From Escarpia spicata (taxonomy: Eukaryota; Annelida; Polychaeta; Sabellida; Siboglinidae), in contig OZ023214.1 in NCBI GenBank assembly GCA_963995525.1, positions 31,369,518-31,433,517 on the forward strand: a stretch of DNA of 64,000 nt. The letters run 5' to 3'. The position numbers and the translations under genes are program-made. Numbering within the stretch: the stretch's first letter is position 1; each line of letters begins with the position of its first letter. Shown here piece by piece: positions 14,001 through 23,551 of this stretch. The notes beneath the pieces are model-generated. The model worked only from the letters and a program-made list of their open reading frames with translations, had not been told where the DNA came from and searched no databases.

Positions 14001-14063
14001 GTTTGGTTTCAGGAGGGCAAGAAAGGCCCAAAAAGCTCAACAAAGAAACACAAAGGCAAATGA
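5063..14063 (+). CDS. IMPACT: IMPACT-like protein (RWD + UPF0029/Impact domains), nine coding exons
   Basis: Coding exons, each bounded by AG acceptors and GT donors with phases that join in frame: 5063-5179, 6190-6242, 7117-7179, 7821-8101, 9039-9133, 9612-9685, 10602-10707, 12769-12903, 14013-14063 (TGA 14061-14063). The product is 324 aa; human IMPACT is about 320. Exons 1-4 encode the RWD domain (MDELEVLAAIYGDDWKV; SEAPPIYQFSAPWLRGEE; ENIGESVIYLWVEGVREFV), then an acidic linker. Exons 5-8 encode the Impact domain (DRKSKFQGHIAAV; ATHNIQAYR; DDGEKGAS; VTRWYGGIHLGPDRFRHIN). A lysine-rich tail (KKGPKSSTKKHKGK) closes it. In the known family, IMPACT/Yih1 binds GCN1 in the cytosol, competes with GCN2 and damps eIF2-alpha phosphorylation. 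The ATG at 5063 is directly preceded by TAG (ttgtag), so it is either the start or lies just after a splice acceptor with an unseen upstream exon. All domain blocks are intact. Confidence 0.93.
8824..8860. repeat. Two-copy 17-bp tandem duplication in IMPACT intron
   Basis: The string AACATTGAAGTAAAAAT occurs twice back to back. The surrounding intron (8102-9038) shows no exon or other recognisable element. Confidence 0.7.
9754..10048. repeat. 37-bp minisatellite, about 8 copies, in IMPACT intron
   Basis: Units begin TTTGATACACATGAGAGTG and end GTTGTTA. Copies start at 9754, 9791, 9828, 9865 (34 bp, lacking GTG), 9899, 9936, 9973 and 10010 (last copy lacks GA and has one substitution near its end). 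Copies are nearly identical, so the array is young. It lies about 70 bp downstream of exon 6. Confidence 0.95.
10077..10240 (+). mobile_element. Tigger/pogo-like MITE fragment
   Basis: Starts after a TA with CAGTATAACCTGTCTTGGGC, the form of a Tigger-type terminal repeat (TA-CAGT...AACCT). It is followed by the 'gcaaccatcccttcagggctg' type internal sequence typical of these non-autonomous elements. I did not find a matching opposite terminus, so the 3' limit is approximate. It lies in the IMPACT intron between exons 6 and 7. Confidence 0.45.
10708..12768 (+). other. Largest IMPACT intron, mostly unclassified
   Basis: About 2.06 kb between exons 7 and 8. Apart from the 51-bp tandem array at 12,498-12,654 I see only AT-rich sequence without coding signals. 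Confidence 0.6.
12498..12654. repeat. 51-bp tandem repeat, three copies
   Basis: Units start GTAGTTCATGGATATGAACA and end ATGTAACAAACAC. Copy starts are 12498 (carries a 4-base GATA insertion), 12553 and 12604. Copies 2 and 3 are identical. Each unit contains the near-palindrome TTCATGGATATGAA. The array ends about 115 bp before IMPACT exon 8. Confidence 0.95.
13225..13490. repeat. Diverged duplication in last IMPACT intron
   Basis: About 95 bp at 13,230-13,325 (ATCTGTTTGAACTGTTTGTG ... GACAATTGCCAAGC) recurs diverged at 13,393-13,485 (ATCTGTTTTAACTGTCTGTG ... GACAATTGCTAAGC). This is an old tandem duplication with insertions. Confidence 0.65.
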
Positions 14064-14371
14064 TAGAGTCAGATCCCAGTACAAGCAACAAAGAACCACA
14101 CAGTGTGTTTCCTGTGTGTTACCTGACATCAGATTGTTGGCAGCATGAACCTTGATGTGACCAAGTTTTATTTAACATACATTTTATTAGATCGGGTATA
14201 GATACAATAGGCCGTGCACACACTTAACTCGTGGTCAAATTAATTATTTCGACATGTTTATTGTAATATCAGTACGAAAGTAAACCAATAGCACCATATA
14301 TGTGCGTTTCCAATGGCATGGTTTGTATCTCTGTTCTGTAAAATATTGCAACTTATATTCATGCTCTACAA

Positions 14372-14377
14372 AATAAA
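14372..14377 (+). promoter_or_regulatory. Candidate polyadenylation signal for IMPACT
   Basis: AATAAA about 310 bp after the stop codon, on the coding strand, in AT-rich sequence. Another AATAAA lies near 14,771, so which one is used cannot be told. Confidence 0.4.
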
Positions 14378-15264
14378 TTTTTATCTGCATAATACTGGCA
14401 TAATGTTGGGGTCATGTAGTCTAAATGTTCTTGAACTATGCCTCGTATAGCTAATCGAAATTGCATTTATTCTGGTGATGGTATATATTACCCAGGAAAC
14501 ATAAAGAAGTGTCTTGCACTACTTTAAAAAGCATATTTAACAAGGTATTTAGTCCATCCTTTGCACACAAAAACGCAGACACAATGGCTTTAGGTGCTTC
14601 AGTTCCACATGTTAACACTGATGTGAATATGTATATAAGATTGATGTAATCATTTCATGTTGAAACTAAAAGGCATCAATATAAATTACATGCAATCATG
14701 TGCGCTACGTGATAATTATATATTTTTAATGAAATGACATAATCGTTACTTAGTTGACAAGGTTGTGTGAATAAAATTGTATTCTATTGTATTGTCAAAG
14801 TAATATTTCTTATATGCGCAGTTACCGTTGACTATTGTATTTTATGTTAAGCTGTTCAAAACATCAGTGCTATCTGTGTATTCTCCATTGTAAAAGCGTG
14901 TTGCCCACGGCAACAGTACCAACTGTGTATGTCACTGTTACAATACATTTATAATATATACCATTTCACAGGAGTGTTTTTTTTTAATACCAGGTAGTTA
15001 GGTGAGATCATTCACGATTAGTAGCGACAGCATTGCAAATGTTAATGACGCAACGTTTTGTACGTAGTAGCGGTATTCATCTATAATTGTGGAAAAGCAA
15101 TCCTTTTTGATGCTTATGTTAAATGAAGCCTTGCTTTATATATATTGAAACTTTGCTACTTTTTTGTTTTACTACTTATGTAACGTGAAACGGATGTTAT
15201 TTACTACTTATTCAGTACTTACGTAAGACGCGACGAAATGAGTCATATTTTAATTTATTTTACA
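14378..15264. other. Intergenic stretch, no gene seen
   Basis: AT-rich sequence downstream of IMPACT. No coding blocks or repeats that I can name. Confidence 0.6.
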
Positions 15265-15596
15265 GTGGAGCGCAGTAGCACAGCGGTAAGACCTCCAGAC
15301 TCTCGACTGGTGAGAACGCGGGTTCGAATCCTGTGCGGCAGTGTCGAACCTTGAGCAAGTTCGTTTACTCTACATTGCTTCAGTTCACTCAGCTGTATGA
15401 ATGAGTACCTGGCTATGGACAGTGGTGGATATTTGTGTACGAATAGTCTTCGCGCATTAATTGCAGCGTGGCTGAATGCTTCCCAGAGAAGTCGAGATGG
15501 TGTTCGGTTGAACAGGTCTGCTAGGGAGTAAAGTGTAAAGCGCTTTGAGCAGTCCTGAGAACTGGATACTGCGCTATATAAGAACTTACCTATACA
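15265..15596 (+). mobile_element. tRNA-derived SINE with L2-type 3' tail
   Basis: The head at 15,269-15,343 has an A box (TAGCACAGCGG) and a perfect B box (GGTTCGAATCC) at Pol III promoter spacing, as in tRNA-derived SINEs. A central body follows (TTGAGCAAGTTCG ... TACCTGGC). The 3' end at 15,540-15,590 reads GCGCTTTGAGC ... GCGCTATATAAG, the GCGC-stem tail typical of L2-clade LINE 3' ends. It resembles the tail of the LINE at 28,892-28,957 in this window, which suggests mobilisation by an L2-type machinery. A truncated copy lies at 45,518-45,585. Confidence 0.85.
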
Positions 15597-15621
15597 GTCG
15601 GTTTACATTTTGTTCTTGTGA

Positions 15622-15656
15622 TGTTTCGACTGCTTTCAGTAGTCTTCCTCATACGA
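15622..15656 (-). ncRNA. Possible decayed hammerhead-ribozyme core of a Penelope-like element
   Basis: On the minus strand the order is CGTATGAG, a stem-loop (GACTAC, TGAAA loop, GCAGTC), then GAAAC. This matches the hammerhead arrangement CUGAUGAG - stem II - GAAAC known from Penelope-like elements. Two bases of the first catalytic box differ (CG-U-A versus CU-G-A), so it should be inactive. It sits just downstream of the Penelope endonuclease remnant, where such ribozymes are expected. Stems I and III were not established. Confidence 0.35.
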
Positions 15657-15689
15657 CTACCGCTAGATGGCGACACGGTAGTCCTTCAG

Positions 15690-16060
15690 CGCAGACGTAG
15701 TCACTCGTGTGTGTGCCCTGGGTGACTTTTCAAGAGATTGTCAAAAATGTGTGAAAGCCAGTATCGTCCTTCGTCTCGGTTCATGCAGTCTTTGGTTTTT
15801 CTAATCCAGATAGCTTCTTTGATGCCTCTTGTCCTCTAGTCCGACTCCCTGTCCACAAATGTGGCCCCCTCCCAGTCTACTATGTGATTTTGCTGTCATG
15901 TGGTGTACGTGTGATAGCTGTTTTGTTAATTTCCTTTTCTGGTGTTGGGTCTGTTCATTGTTGCTTTGTCTGCGTCATCTCTATGTTCTCTGATGCGGGT
16001 TCCAAGTGTGCGTTTAGTTTCTCCAATGTCCACACATCCTGCGTGGTTCCACTTTGTCTT
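15690..16060 (-). pseudogene. Penelope-like element GIY-YIG endonuclease remnant
   Basis: Minus-strand translation gives GETKRTLGTRIREHRDDADK, then after a stop NHIVDWEGATFVDRESD, a stop, RTRGIKEAIWIRKTKDCMNR and DEGRYWLSHIFDNLL. These are the conserved C-terminal blocks of the GIY-YIG endonuclease that follows the reverse transcriptase in Penelope-like elements (arginine in RxxEH, glutamate in KEAIWIRK, then MNRDEG). At least three in-frame stops, and loss of a clear GIY box, show it is dead. No reverse-transcriptase part is visible upstream, so the copy is 5'-truncated. Confidence 0.85.
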
Positions 16061-16286
16061 TTGGTCTTACCAGTGACCTCTTGATGGTGTTGTGAGGTTT
16101 CATTGCTGTGTTCACCTTGTATTTCTTCATGATCCGTGATCGTCACTCATAAGATGCAACTACTTGTATAATACAATACTTATGCACGAACATGCAGTTA
16201 GTTAAGCAACGCATTCATGATGCAAGCTGACATGGCGTTTCGTGGATTGTTAACATAATAACTATCATGCAGTCGGTCGTCATCAA

Positions 16287-16835
16287 CTATTTCCTAGAAC
16301 AGTACGCTGGAGCAGAAGCATAGTTTTCATCACGTGACTGACATTTCCTTCTATCTACGTCCTTCCCCGTGTCTGTGCGTCCTGTCGATGTCGTCTTCTC
16401 GAACGATGTTTTTCTCTTCCTAGACGACACCCGGATGCCACTCGCTGAAGAATTGGCCGTTTTCCTATTTAGTTCGTCTACGTACGCACGCCCCGCTATT
16501 ACTGCCATGACACTAATCCCAGGTCGACAGGCCGCCCATCTCGCTCCCACTAACCTCACGCCGGAAAACCGCCATTTCGCTGCTTGTTTGGGTACCAGAA
16601 TAACATCGACGATCATCACGGGTATTATAATACCACACTCACTTTTGCTCTTGGTGACTCTTGACAATTTGTCCAACGTCATTTGGTATCGGAACCTATC
16701 CACCTTCATGTAATTTATATAGCTAAACAATGGCACGACAGAACTGTTGTAAGACACAACACAAGCATGGGAATTGGAGGATCGTGATCGCGTACGTGCA
16801 GCATTCAGGGCATCAAAAAGTAGAATCACAGACAC
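16287..16835 (-). CDS. Unrecognised 182-codon open reading frame
   Basis: An uninterrupted frame in a locally GC-richer island. It starts MSVILLFDALNAARTRSR, has a hydrophobic run (GIIIPVMIVDVILV) in the middle and a basic, Ser/Arg/Lys-rich C-terminal third (SGIRVSSRKRKTSFEK). No family is recognised and no splice or poly-A context is evident. The opposite strand also has a 114-codon frame (16,369-16,713), so chance openness from base composition is a real alternative. Confidence 0.15.
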   Translation of the reverse strand: MSVILLFDALNAARTRSRSSNSHACVVSYNSSVVPLFSYINYMKVDRFRYQMTLDKLSRVTKSKSECGIIIPVMIVDVILVPKQAAKWRFSGVRLVGARWAACRPGISVMAVIAGRAYVDELNRKTANSSASGIRVSSRKRKTSFEKTTSTGRTDTGKDVDRRKCQSRDENYASAPAYCSRK

Positions 16836-17860
16836 AGTTACCAGTAATGTTTACTGCCAAAACCAAATTATTAAGAATTTATGAAACCAAGTAATGAATG
16901 TGATGTTTGATGCTTTTTGAATAGGTGAATGTAGTAATAATGGCTCCCAATTCTCAACATTAGATATAACAAAGTAAAAGTATGTATAAAGGTAGTTTAG
17001 GCGTGTACACATTTTCAACACAATCACGACGACCAAAACATATGATTTAAATTGAAACCGTTCAGGAAACAGGTGTTTGCATTTCAAATAATTTGACAGG
17101 TGAGAAAAATGTCGCAGCAAGCCATTATGTACACATATTTGCCCGCTTCTTTCACTATTCCAAGCAATTTCTTGAACAGTCCAGCTTACAAAAAAATAAA
17201 ATGGTTTTAGCCTGTCAAAGGTATGGTCTACTAACATTAAATACTCAACCGAAAAATATTGGAACAATATATTGGTTATATAGTAGTTTTCCAATGCTCA
17301 TTAAGTAAACGTATGACATTGTACTTCGATGCCCTGACGTGAGTAATGGAAATCATTCGGCCTCCGCGGTTTTGATGACTCACTGGCGTTTACTGTGCGC
17401 ACGAACCAACAGGAAAGTGGATTGTGACATAGTCATAGGACCTATTAAGCTAATGTTTACATTGTATGACTGTTGCAGTAACAATCTTCGGGATCTGAAG
17501 GTCGATTAATAACATCCTTCCGAGCAGTTAATGGCCATTACAGTGTATTGCATATTAGGGTTGGTGAATTGGTGGATAACTCGGGAGTTATCAATTACTC
17601 CAGTCAACCGTATGTTTTCTGTCTTTAATTGTTTATTCCAGCGACTGGTGTTGTCCACTTGTTGGTAAGGGGGATATATACCGAAAGCTTCGACATTCGA
17701 ACAAAGACGTTCCGGTCGCCACTTGTTTAGATACAGTTATAGTAGAAATAGGTACGCATTGCCTTTAATAAGATATATTATAACATACTAACCTAAACAC
17801 GTGCCGCCTTTTGCCGTATGTTGCTGTCTTTTATCAAGAAGAAAATAAATTAAACATATC
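16836..17860. other. Intergenic stretch, no gene seen
   Basis: AT-rich. A 147-codon minus-strand frame at 16,851-17,294 is rich in Phe/Tyr/Ile, as expected from AT-rich noncoding DNA. Confidence 0.5.
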
Positions 17861-17861
17861 A

Positions 17862-18560
17862 TGTCCGACAGTTTTTCTGTTAGTAATGGAGTGCGTCAAG
17901 GAGGAATTCTTTCTCCGTATCTTTTCTGTGTTTAAATGGATGATCTCGGTAAAAACCTAAATAATGTAAATGCTGGTTGTATAATAGGCGAGTCGTTAAT
18001 TAACCATTTGTTGTATGCTGATAATTTAGTGCTCTTGGCTCCCTCATCTATGGGTTCATCGATGTTACTAATTGTTTGTTCAGAATATGGAATAGAACAC
18101 GATATTAAATTCAATAGTGCCAAAAGTAATGTTATGATGTTTTGCTGTAAAAGGTTCAAGGATATACACCTTCCAAACTTTGTATTACATGGTGAAACAT
18201 TGGCTATGGTTAGTAAATGCAAATATCTTGGGCATATTATCACAGAAGATCTCAGTGTCAATGACGACATGGCTAGGCAATACAAGAAAATGTATGCTCA
18301 GGGTAATGTCCTGATCCGAAAATTCTATATGTGTACATATTCTGTAAAGTATAATCTGTTCAAATCCTATTGTACTTCGCTATATACATGTCAGCTATGG
18401 TGGCATTATACAGTAGAATCAATTAGAAAACTGTAGCATACAATAATGCCTTTAGATTGTTGTGCAATGAATCTAGAGATTGTAGTGCTAGTTATATGTT
18501 TGTATCACCTGCAAAATGTTGATCAGAATTTTTGTTAATAGTTTTATTAAATGTGTAGCT
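17862..18560 (+). pseudogene. LINE reverse-transcriptase fragment with mutated YADD box
   Basis: The translation starts in the RT palm: VSNGVRQGGILSPYLFCV, a stop, MDDLGKNLNNVNAGCI, NHLLYADNLVLLAPSS, HDIKFNSAKSNVMMF, VSKCKYLGHIITEDLSVNDD, MARQYKKMYAQGNVL, then SVKYNLFKSYCTSLYTCQLW. This is the C-terminal half of a LINE ORF2. The catalytic box is YADN instead of YADD, and a TAA interrupts the first block. Further frameshifted coding continues to about 18,560. It is 5'-truncated and inactive. Confidence 0.85.
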
Positions 18561-18699
18561 AAATCGGGCAATGCAATACTACAGAGTATTATGAATAGTG
18601 ATACATTATACATATCACCACTGTGTCGTCACTGGCGAAAAATGCTATATATTAACAGTTATCAGTCGGAATAAAGTTATTGAATTGAATACGTAGGTC

Positions 18700-19825
18700 T
18701 AGCGTAAATATATAATATATTGTATCAGGCATTCAATAACTAGTCTCAAGCCAAGGCTTCATATTGTAATTTTTTGTTCCGATGCCTCAGTGACAGATAT
18801 TTACAAAGTCATAGAATTCACAGGAGATGCGAGAGTCGATCTGGTTTAGCACGGTATTGGGTTCAACTGGCTCTTTTCTGACCACGACTGCCATAATTCT
18901 GATGACATTTTGTGCATCGAGGTCCCTCCAGTGTCAGACGAAGTAATATCCAAAACGGAAGTAAACGTGTATACTATAAGTATAGCGATGCTCTTCATAT
19001 GTAACCATACCTCTAGAGAGATGAGTATTCAAAACGATGTAGGAATTCCTATTCAGGAATACGGCCAGTAACCCAGTGCAAAATGATGAGATTGCCCGCA
19101 GATTACCCCCGCCAGGAAGCCAAGATTGGCGGCTGACGCGTCCGATCAGCGGCCGGACGCCCGCACGGCGACTCAGACAAAACGAAGCCATGAATTTAGC
19201 GTCTGGATGTTTATACCCGCGACTGGCATATTGAAAACAATTTAAAAGATGCAAGTCCCCATTTATCGAATAAGTCTGTTTGGAGTAGCATAGGTGTCTA
19301 CTTTTTGACTGATACATTTTTTTTATGTTTTGTAAATTGTTAAGCTAAATCATCGTATTTTTTACTGGCGTGATTGAGTGATAATAGGTTGCAAGAAATA
19401 TCCCGTGGCGCCTCTTGTGGATACTGTTAAACTTAACCTTAAGAGTCTATTTGCATTCACGATCGACAACGCCTGCTTGATCTTAATCAGCACATATCAA
19501 AAGAAATTTCATGTCAGGACAGAATATATTGTACCAAGAATGTTACACTTAGTGGTATAGTTTATAGGCTCCATAATGTATAACAAAATCCACAACGCTA
19601 TCAGTAGCATAAATAAACACCGTGCAGTGTGTGAGGCATGCGTATGAGCGTGTGTGTATCTAAATGCTAGTTGTAATCAAAGTTACTGTTGACCAATTCA
19701 TCAAACAAATAACTGTATCTATTAATAAAATATACGCTACCCCACACATTACAATACACACTAAACTGCTAAATGTTCATTGCTGTTAAAATGGCAAGCA
19801 TGTGTAGGCCTATAGCAGTGTTCCC
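18700..19825. other. Intergenic stretch, no gene assigned
   Basis: A 127-codon minus-strand frame (18,934-19,317) is open but matches nothing I recognise. The rest is AT-rich without identifiable features. Confidence 0.4.
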
Positions 19826-19918
19826 AATTCCGGTGATGCTTCAGTCCACAATTCAGTATTACGGTCACCTCGCTATTAAGGTCACTTTGGTCCAGTAATA
19901 CCGAAGTTCCACTGTACT
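19826..19918 (-). mobile_element. Tigger/pogo-like terminus fragment
   Basis: On the minus strand it begins after TA with CAGTGGAACTTCGGTATTAC then ACCAAAGTGACCTTAATAGC, the characteristic form of Tigger/pogo terminal repeats. No partner terminus was found nearby. Confidence 0.45.
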
Positions 19919-21910
19919 CTATTTTGCAAGTATATTTTGAATAGTTACACACAGACAGTTTTATGTGAAAACATGCTTGCAGCATACATAGTTTATATAG
20001 TATATACTTCCTTAACATCAGCTAAAATCACAAAATAAACCAGACGACCCCTCGGCTACATATTTTGGACGAATATCTCAAAATGAGCGTTGGTGCAATG
20101 AGGTTCATTTTATGGTGCATGGTACGTCCCATTACGTAATATAATGACCGGACTTCATTGCAATGCACTTAGCTCGACAGAAGCTGCGGTGCAGTCTTTC
20201 TGTGGCATTGCTTATCGTTTAGTACAGGTTGTAAAAACATAGCTTCGTAATGAACGGCGACGACACGCAGACAACGGTGTTGCTCTCTCGCTCGCATCGC
20301 ACAACATTATTCCGCCGCCGTTAACTCGGGCGCTCACAGCTACCTGATTTATCATCCACAAAAAGCAACGCTGTGACAATAACCCGCACCGTTGCCATCG
20401 CAATGGCGCCGGACCTATCCTATCAGTAAGGCACACTGGGTGTCGTGCGCTTCCTCTCAACTAAACATCGTTAGCGAATGTGACACGTGGACATATCGAT
20501 GTCACTTTTGACGAGACGGTGTCTGCGTGTCGGTGTAGATGTATTCGACCATTTGTCGCAGCTTCGATCTCTACATCGTTGTCGCAGCTGTTTTATGGTT
20601 GAACACATTCAAGTCAACAACTGTATGGTGATGAACTACAACGCACATATAAAATGACAATACTGAACAGAGAGATACCGACCTCATGCATAAGTGTCCT
20701 AACAGAGGTGAGATGAAATATAGTTTAGTAAACAGTGATTTTATGATAACATGATTAAGTGTATAAACAAAGTTAGGAGTGAACATACAATAAATACGTA
20801 TCATTATAAACAACTTATCCAGATAAGGTTATGACCTATCGGTTTACCCTTTTCTTTGTATCGCAAGTGTTGTTTTTGTTGCGATCAATAACTTTTTTAG
20901 AAAAAAATACATCGTACAGTCTAACGGTTGAACGATATCTTAATTCTTTTGCATGATTAAACAAAAATAATAAAGCGGCCATGTCGCATTATAGTATTCC
21001 TTCGTCAACAAGTGACTTATGCGACAGTCCTGTTTTAGGGGCATTGCTCATGAATACACCTACGTTCGGTTGTCACAATCAAGCAGAATTTATCCCCTTC
21101 CAGTCACTGATTCAGAATCACTGTGCCACGATGGTGCAGTAAAATGCACACGCTTCGTAAGTCAACCGAGCGTGACGCGCTTGCAACGCATTAACGACGC
21201 GTAGCAAAATGCTCCGCCAACAGTTTAAATAATGTGAGTCCGTCTATATCGCTACTGCGCCGGGGATATCGGGTAGGCGGCGGTAATGATATCTATCGAT
21301 CGTATTACACAGATTCCATCGATGTGTCAGACGGATTGCGTTATTTCCTTTTGTTTTAGTATCGTCGGCACTTGTTGAGTTACGTCTACTTCCGGTGGTT
21401 TTCATAATGAGGAAGACAAATGCAGTGTGACGTAATACCGCGCAGTTTTACGCAGGGAACAGTATTTGAGAAAATCTTGAAATGATTTATAGAATCATAT
21501 TCCCACGCCCGAATTACGGGAACACGCACGCGTTTGAATGATCGCAGTCGAGAAGAAAACATTCATCTCGTTTGCTGAAGCAACGCGTATCCGCCGAGGC
21601 GTGTACCCTTCTTTCACGGGTAAGATAGTGGTAATCCACACTAAGGAATTTAACTTAAACACATTTGGTTCTCTACAAAAAGAGCAAGAAATGTTCATAC
21701 ATTTTAATCATCAAAGTAGCAACACAACGGAATCTCTTTGGGCAGCTGCTTATTCTCTCCTTCGGCGAGAATAACCACGGTTTGTAGAAGATAGTGTCCC
21801 GTCTACACGGCTTTGTCCCATGGAAGTTACATACATAGAACGTCCAGTGAAGACAAATTACAATAGGTGTATGCGTAGGCTTCAAGATTACATTGCCCTG
21901 GTGAACAATC
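19919..21910. other. Intergenic stretch, no gene seen
   Basis: Mixed sequence. Short open frames (20,212-20,460 minus; 21,538-21,774 plus) match nothing recognisable. Parts around 21,150-21,420 are GC-richer and dense in CpG, but show no promoter elements I can defend. Confidence 0.45.
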
Positions 21911-21912
21911 TT

Positions 21913-22070
21913 TTAAAGCTGTGTTCACACAGAAGAGTTTAGTCGGTATGACTTAAGCTTACAGGTGTTCAAATCTTCTGCGATTGTTCCAACCTACATA
22001 ATTTGTATTCCACGTAATGTTTATTATCAGGTTTACCCATTCGATCTCACTCTGTGTGGACACAGCTTAA
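21913..22070. mobile_element. TTAA-flanked MITE, about 150 bp
   Basis: The left end reads TTAA-AGCTGTGTTCACACAGA (TTAA 21,913-21,916). The right end is its near inverse, TCTGTGTGGACACAGC-TTAA (TTAA 22,067-22,070). Terminal inverted repeats of about 17 bp with TTAA flanks are the hallmark of piggyBac-type non-autonomous elements. There is no coding capacity. Confidence 0.6.
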
Positions 22071-22174
22071 ACCTAATGTTGGTTGTATGTTCCGTGTAAG
22101 CAATGAGTTTTGATATAAGCTGTTAACAAATTACAGTTTTTATTTACAATTCGACCATCCCGCAGGCGCACATT

Positions 22175-22260
22175 TCAGACTGCATGCGAACGCTGTTTCA
22201 GGGTTTATTAAACACAAATTTGGCGGGCAGTTTACATTCAATATTTTAACAATAAGAACA
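22175..22260 (+). repeat. Partial copy of dispersed repeat A
   Basis: Contains GGTTTATTAAACACAAATTT then GGCGGGCAGTTTACATTCAA, matching internal parts of the longer copies at 43,775-44,085 and 61,757-62,050. Orientation is the same in all three. Confidence 0.6.
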
Positions 22261-22454
22261 CAGTATAACAAATGTGTTATATGAGGTAAATATTATCTGA
22301 GAAAGTCTATTCAAATGTGGACTTTGTCACGGATACATAGCTGAGAGGGGGGCAACACGGATCGGCAGATGTCTACCTACCAAACATGATGGTGGTCGCT
22401 CTACTCAAAGCAGTGACAACAACACTGACTTGTTCAGACTTGGAACTACCGGTA

Positions 22455-22479
22455 GGGGAAGTACACCGATATTGGACCT
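22455..22479 (+). repeat. Left terminal inverted repeat of the transposon
   Basis: Begins GGGGAAGTACACCGATATTG. It is complementary to 30,171-30,195 with two mismatches (positions 9 and 21), immediately after the TA at 22,453-22,454. Confidence 0.9.
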
Positions 22480-22880
22480 GTACTTAAATTGGACCACCGT
22501 CCGTTTTGCGTCCTGTATATAGTAATTAGATCGCACCGACGCCCGGCGGATGCTTCACACAACATACCATCTATACGCAGAGCGAAAAATTGCGGCCATC
22601 GCGGAGACGCGCAAAAGGTGATAAAAATGTATTTTTATCCATCTCGTTATAATATTTAACCAACTTTGAAGGCTTGATGCAAAGTCTGTTACATAGTAGA
22701 TTGTACACGATTACAACAGAATGTCATAGGAGGTCTATATAGCGTGTATGAGGGAAATGAAGACGGAAAATTGTACAGTTTCCGAGAATCACATCGAAGT
22801 TAATTATGCCTTCGACCGATATTGGACCAGTCGGGGTGTCCTATGTTGGACCACTGGTCCAATGTAAGACACCCGTGGTC
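22465..22880 (+). repeat. Left subterminal TTGGACC repeats
   Basis: TTGGACC occurs at 22,472, 22,489, 22,822 and 22,846, with inverted GGTCCAA at 22,856. The longer core ACCGATATTGGACC occurs twice, at 22,465-22,478 and 22,815-22,828. Repeated subterminal motifs are typical transposase-binding sites, but binding here is inference. Confidence 0.7.
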
Positions 22881-23551
22881 CACAATACGTACCATCCCAA
22901 CACACATGATATATGAAAATGTGTCATATTGAAGTTTCTGCATGTGTATATTAGACTCCTACTTATGGCTCGGGGCCTTGTTGAGTAACAGGGGAGGCCT
23001 ACATTTTTAAACACGGGGTATATTATTTTCTGAAATATTCACTTTGTTGGACATTTTTGCTGGAATATGCGGGAAAGTAAAAAACAAAGAATATTTGTTT
23101 CTTCAAAACGTCTCATTATTTTATTGGTAATAGAATCATCACACGTTGCCTATAGTTTGATAGACATGACTATTATTTTCACAGACAAGCAAGAATGTGA
23201 AACTGCCTCTTATTGTTTTTATCAGTGGTCAATAATTGCATTACCGTGGCAACATTTTAATTTTTTTAGCAAAATCTCACCACATATGCCAAAATTTGAT
23301 TGGTAAGTTTATGAGCTTTGTAAAATGTATAGGTTTGCGTATGTGGCACGTATACTTAACCCGTAGCAAGCATCATAAGTCGATCACCCTCATTTGGGCA
23401 AAGACATCCCGTATTAAAACCTAGCCCTCCTGCCAGAACGACCAAAACTAAAACATGGGTTCATTTAGTTTTATTATTATATTATATCAAGGAAATACTT
23501 GGCAATGTCGCATCTGTTTGATTGATTGAGGCTACAAATTTAATTTTCCAG

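Noticed and set aside
15269..15343. Functional tRNA gene
   Set aside because: A and B boxes are present, but the flanking sequence cannot fold into a full cloverleaf that I can see and it continues into a SINE body and tail.
16851..17294. 147-codon minus-strand frame
   Set aside because: AT-driven composition (Phe, Tyr, Ile, Leu), no recognisable domain, no splice or regulatory context.
20212..20460. Tc1-like transposase fragment (NGGGIML stretch)
   Set aside because: One short resemblance only; the flanking residues do not follow the Tc1 pattern in any frame.
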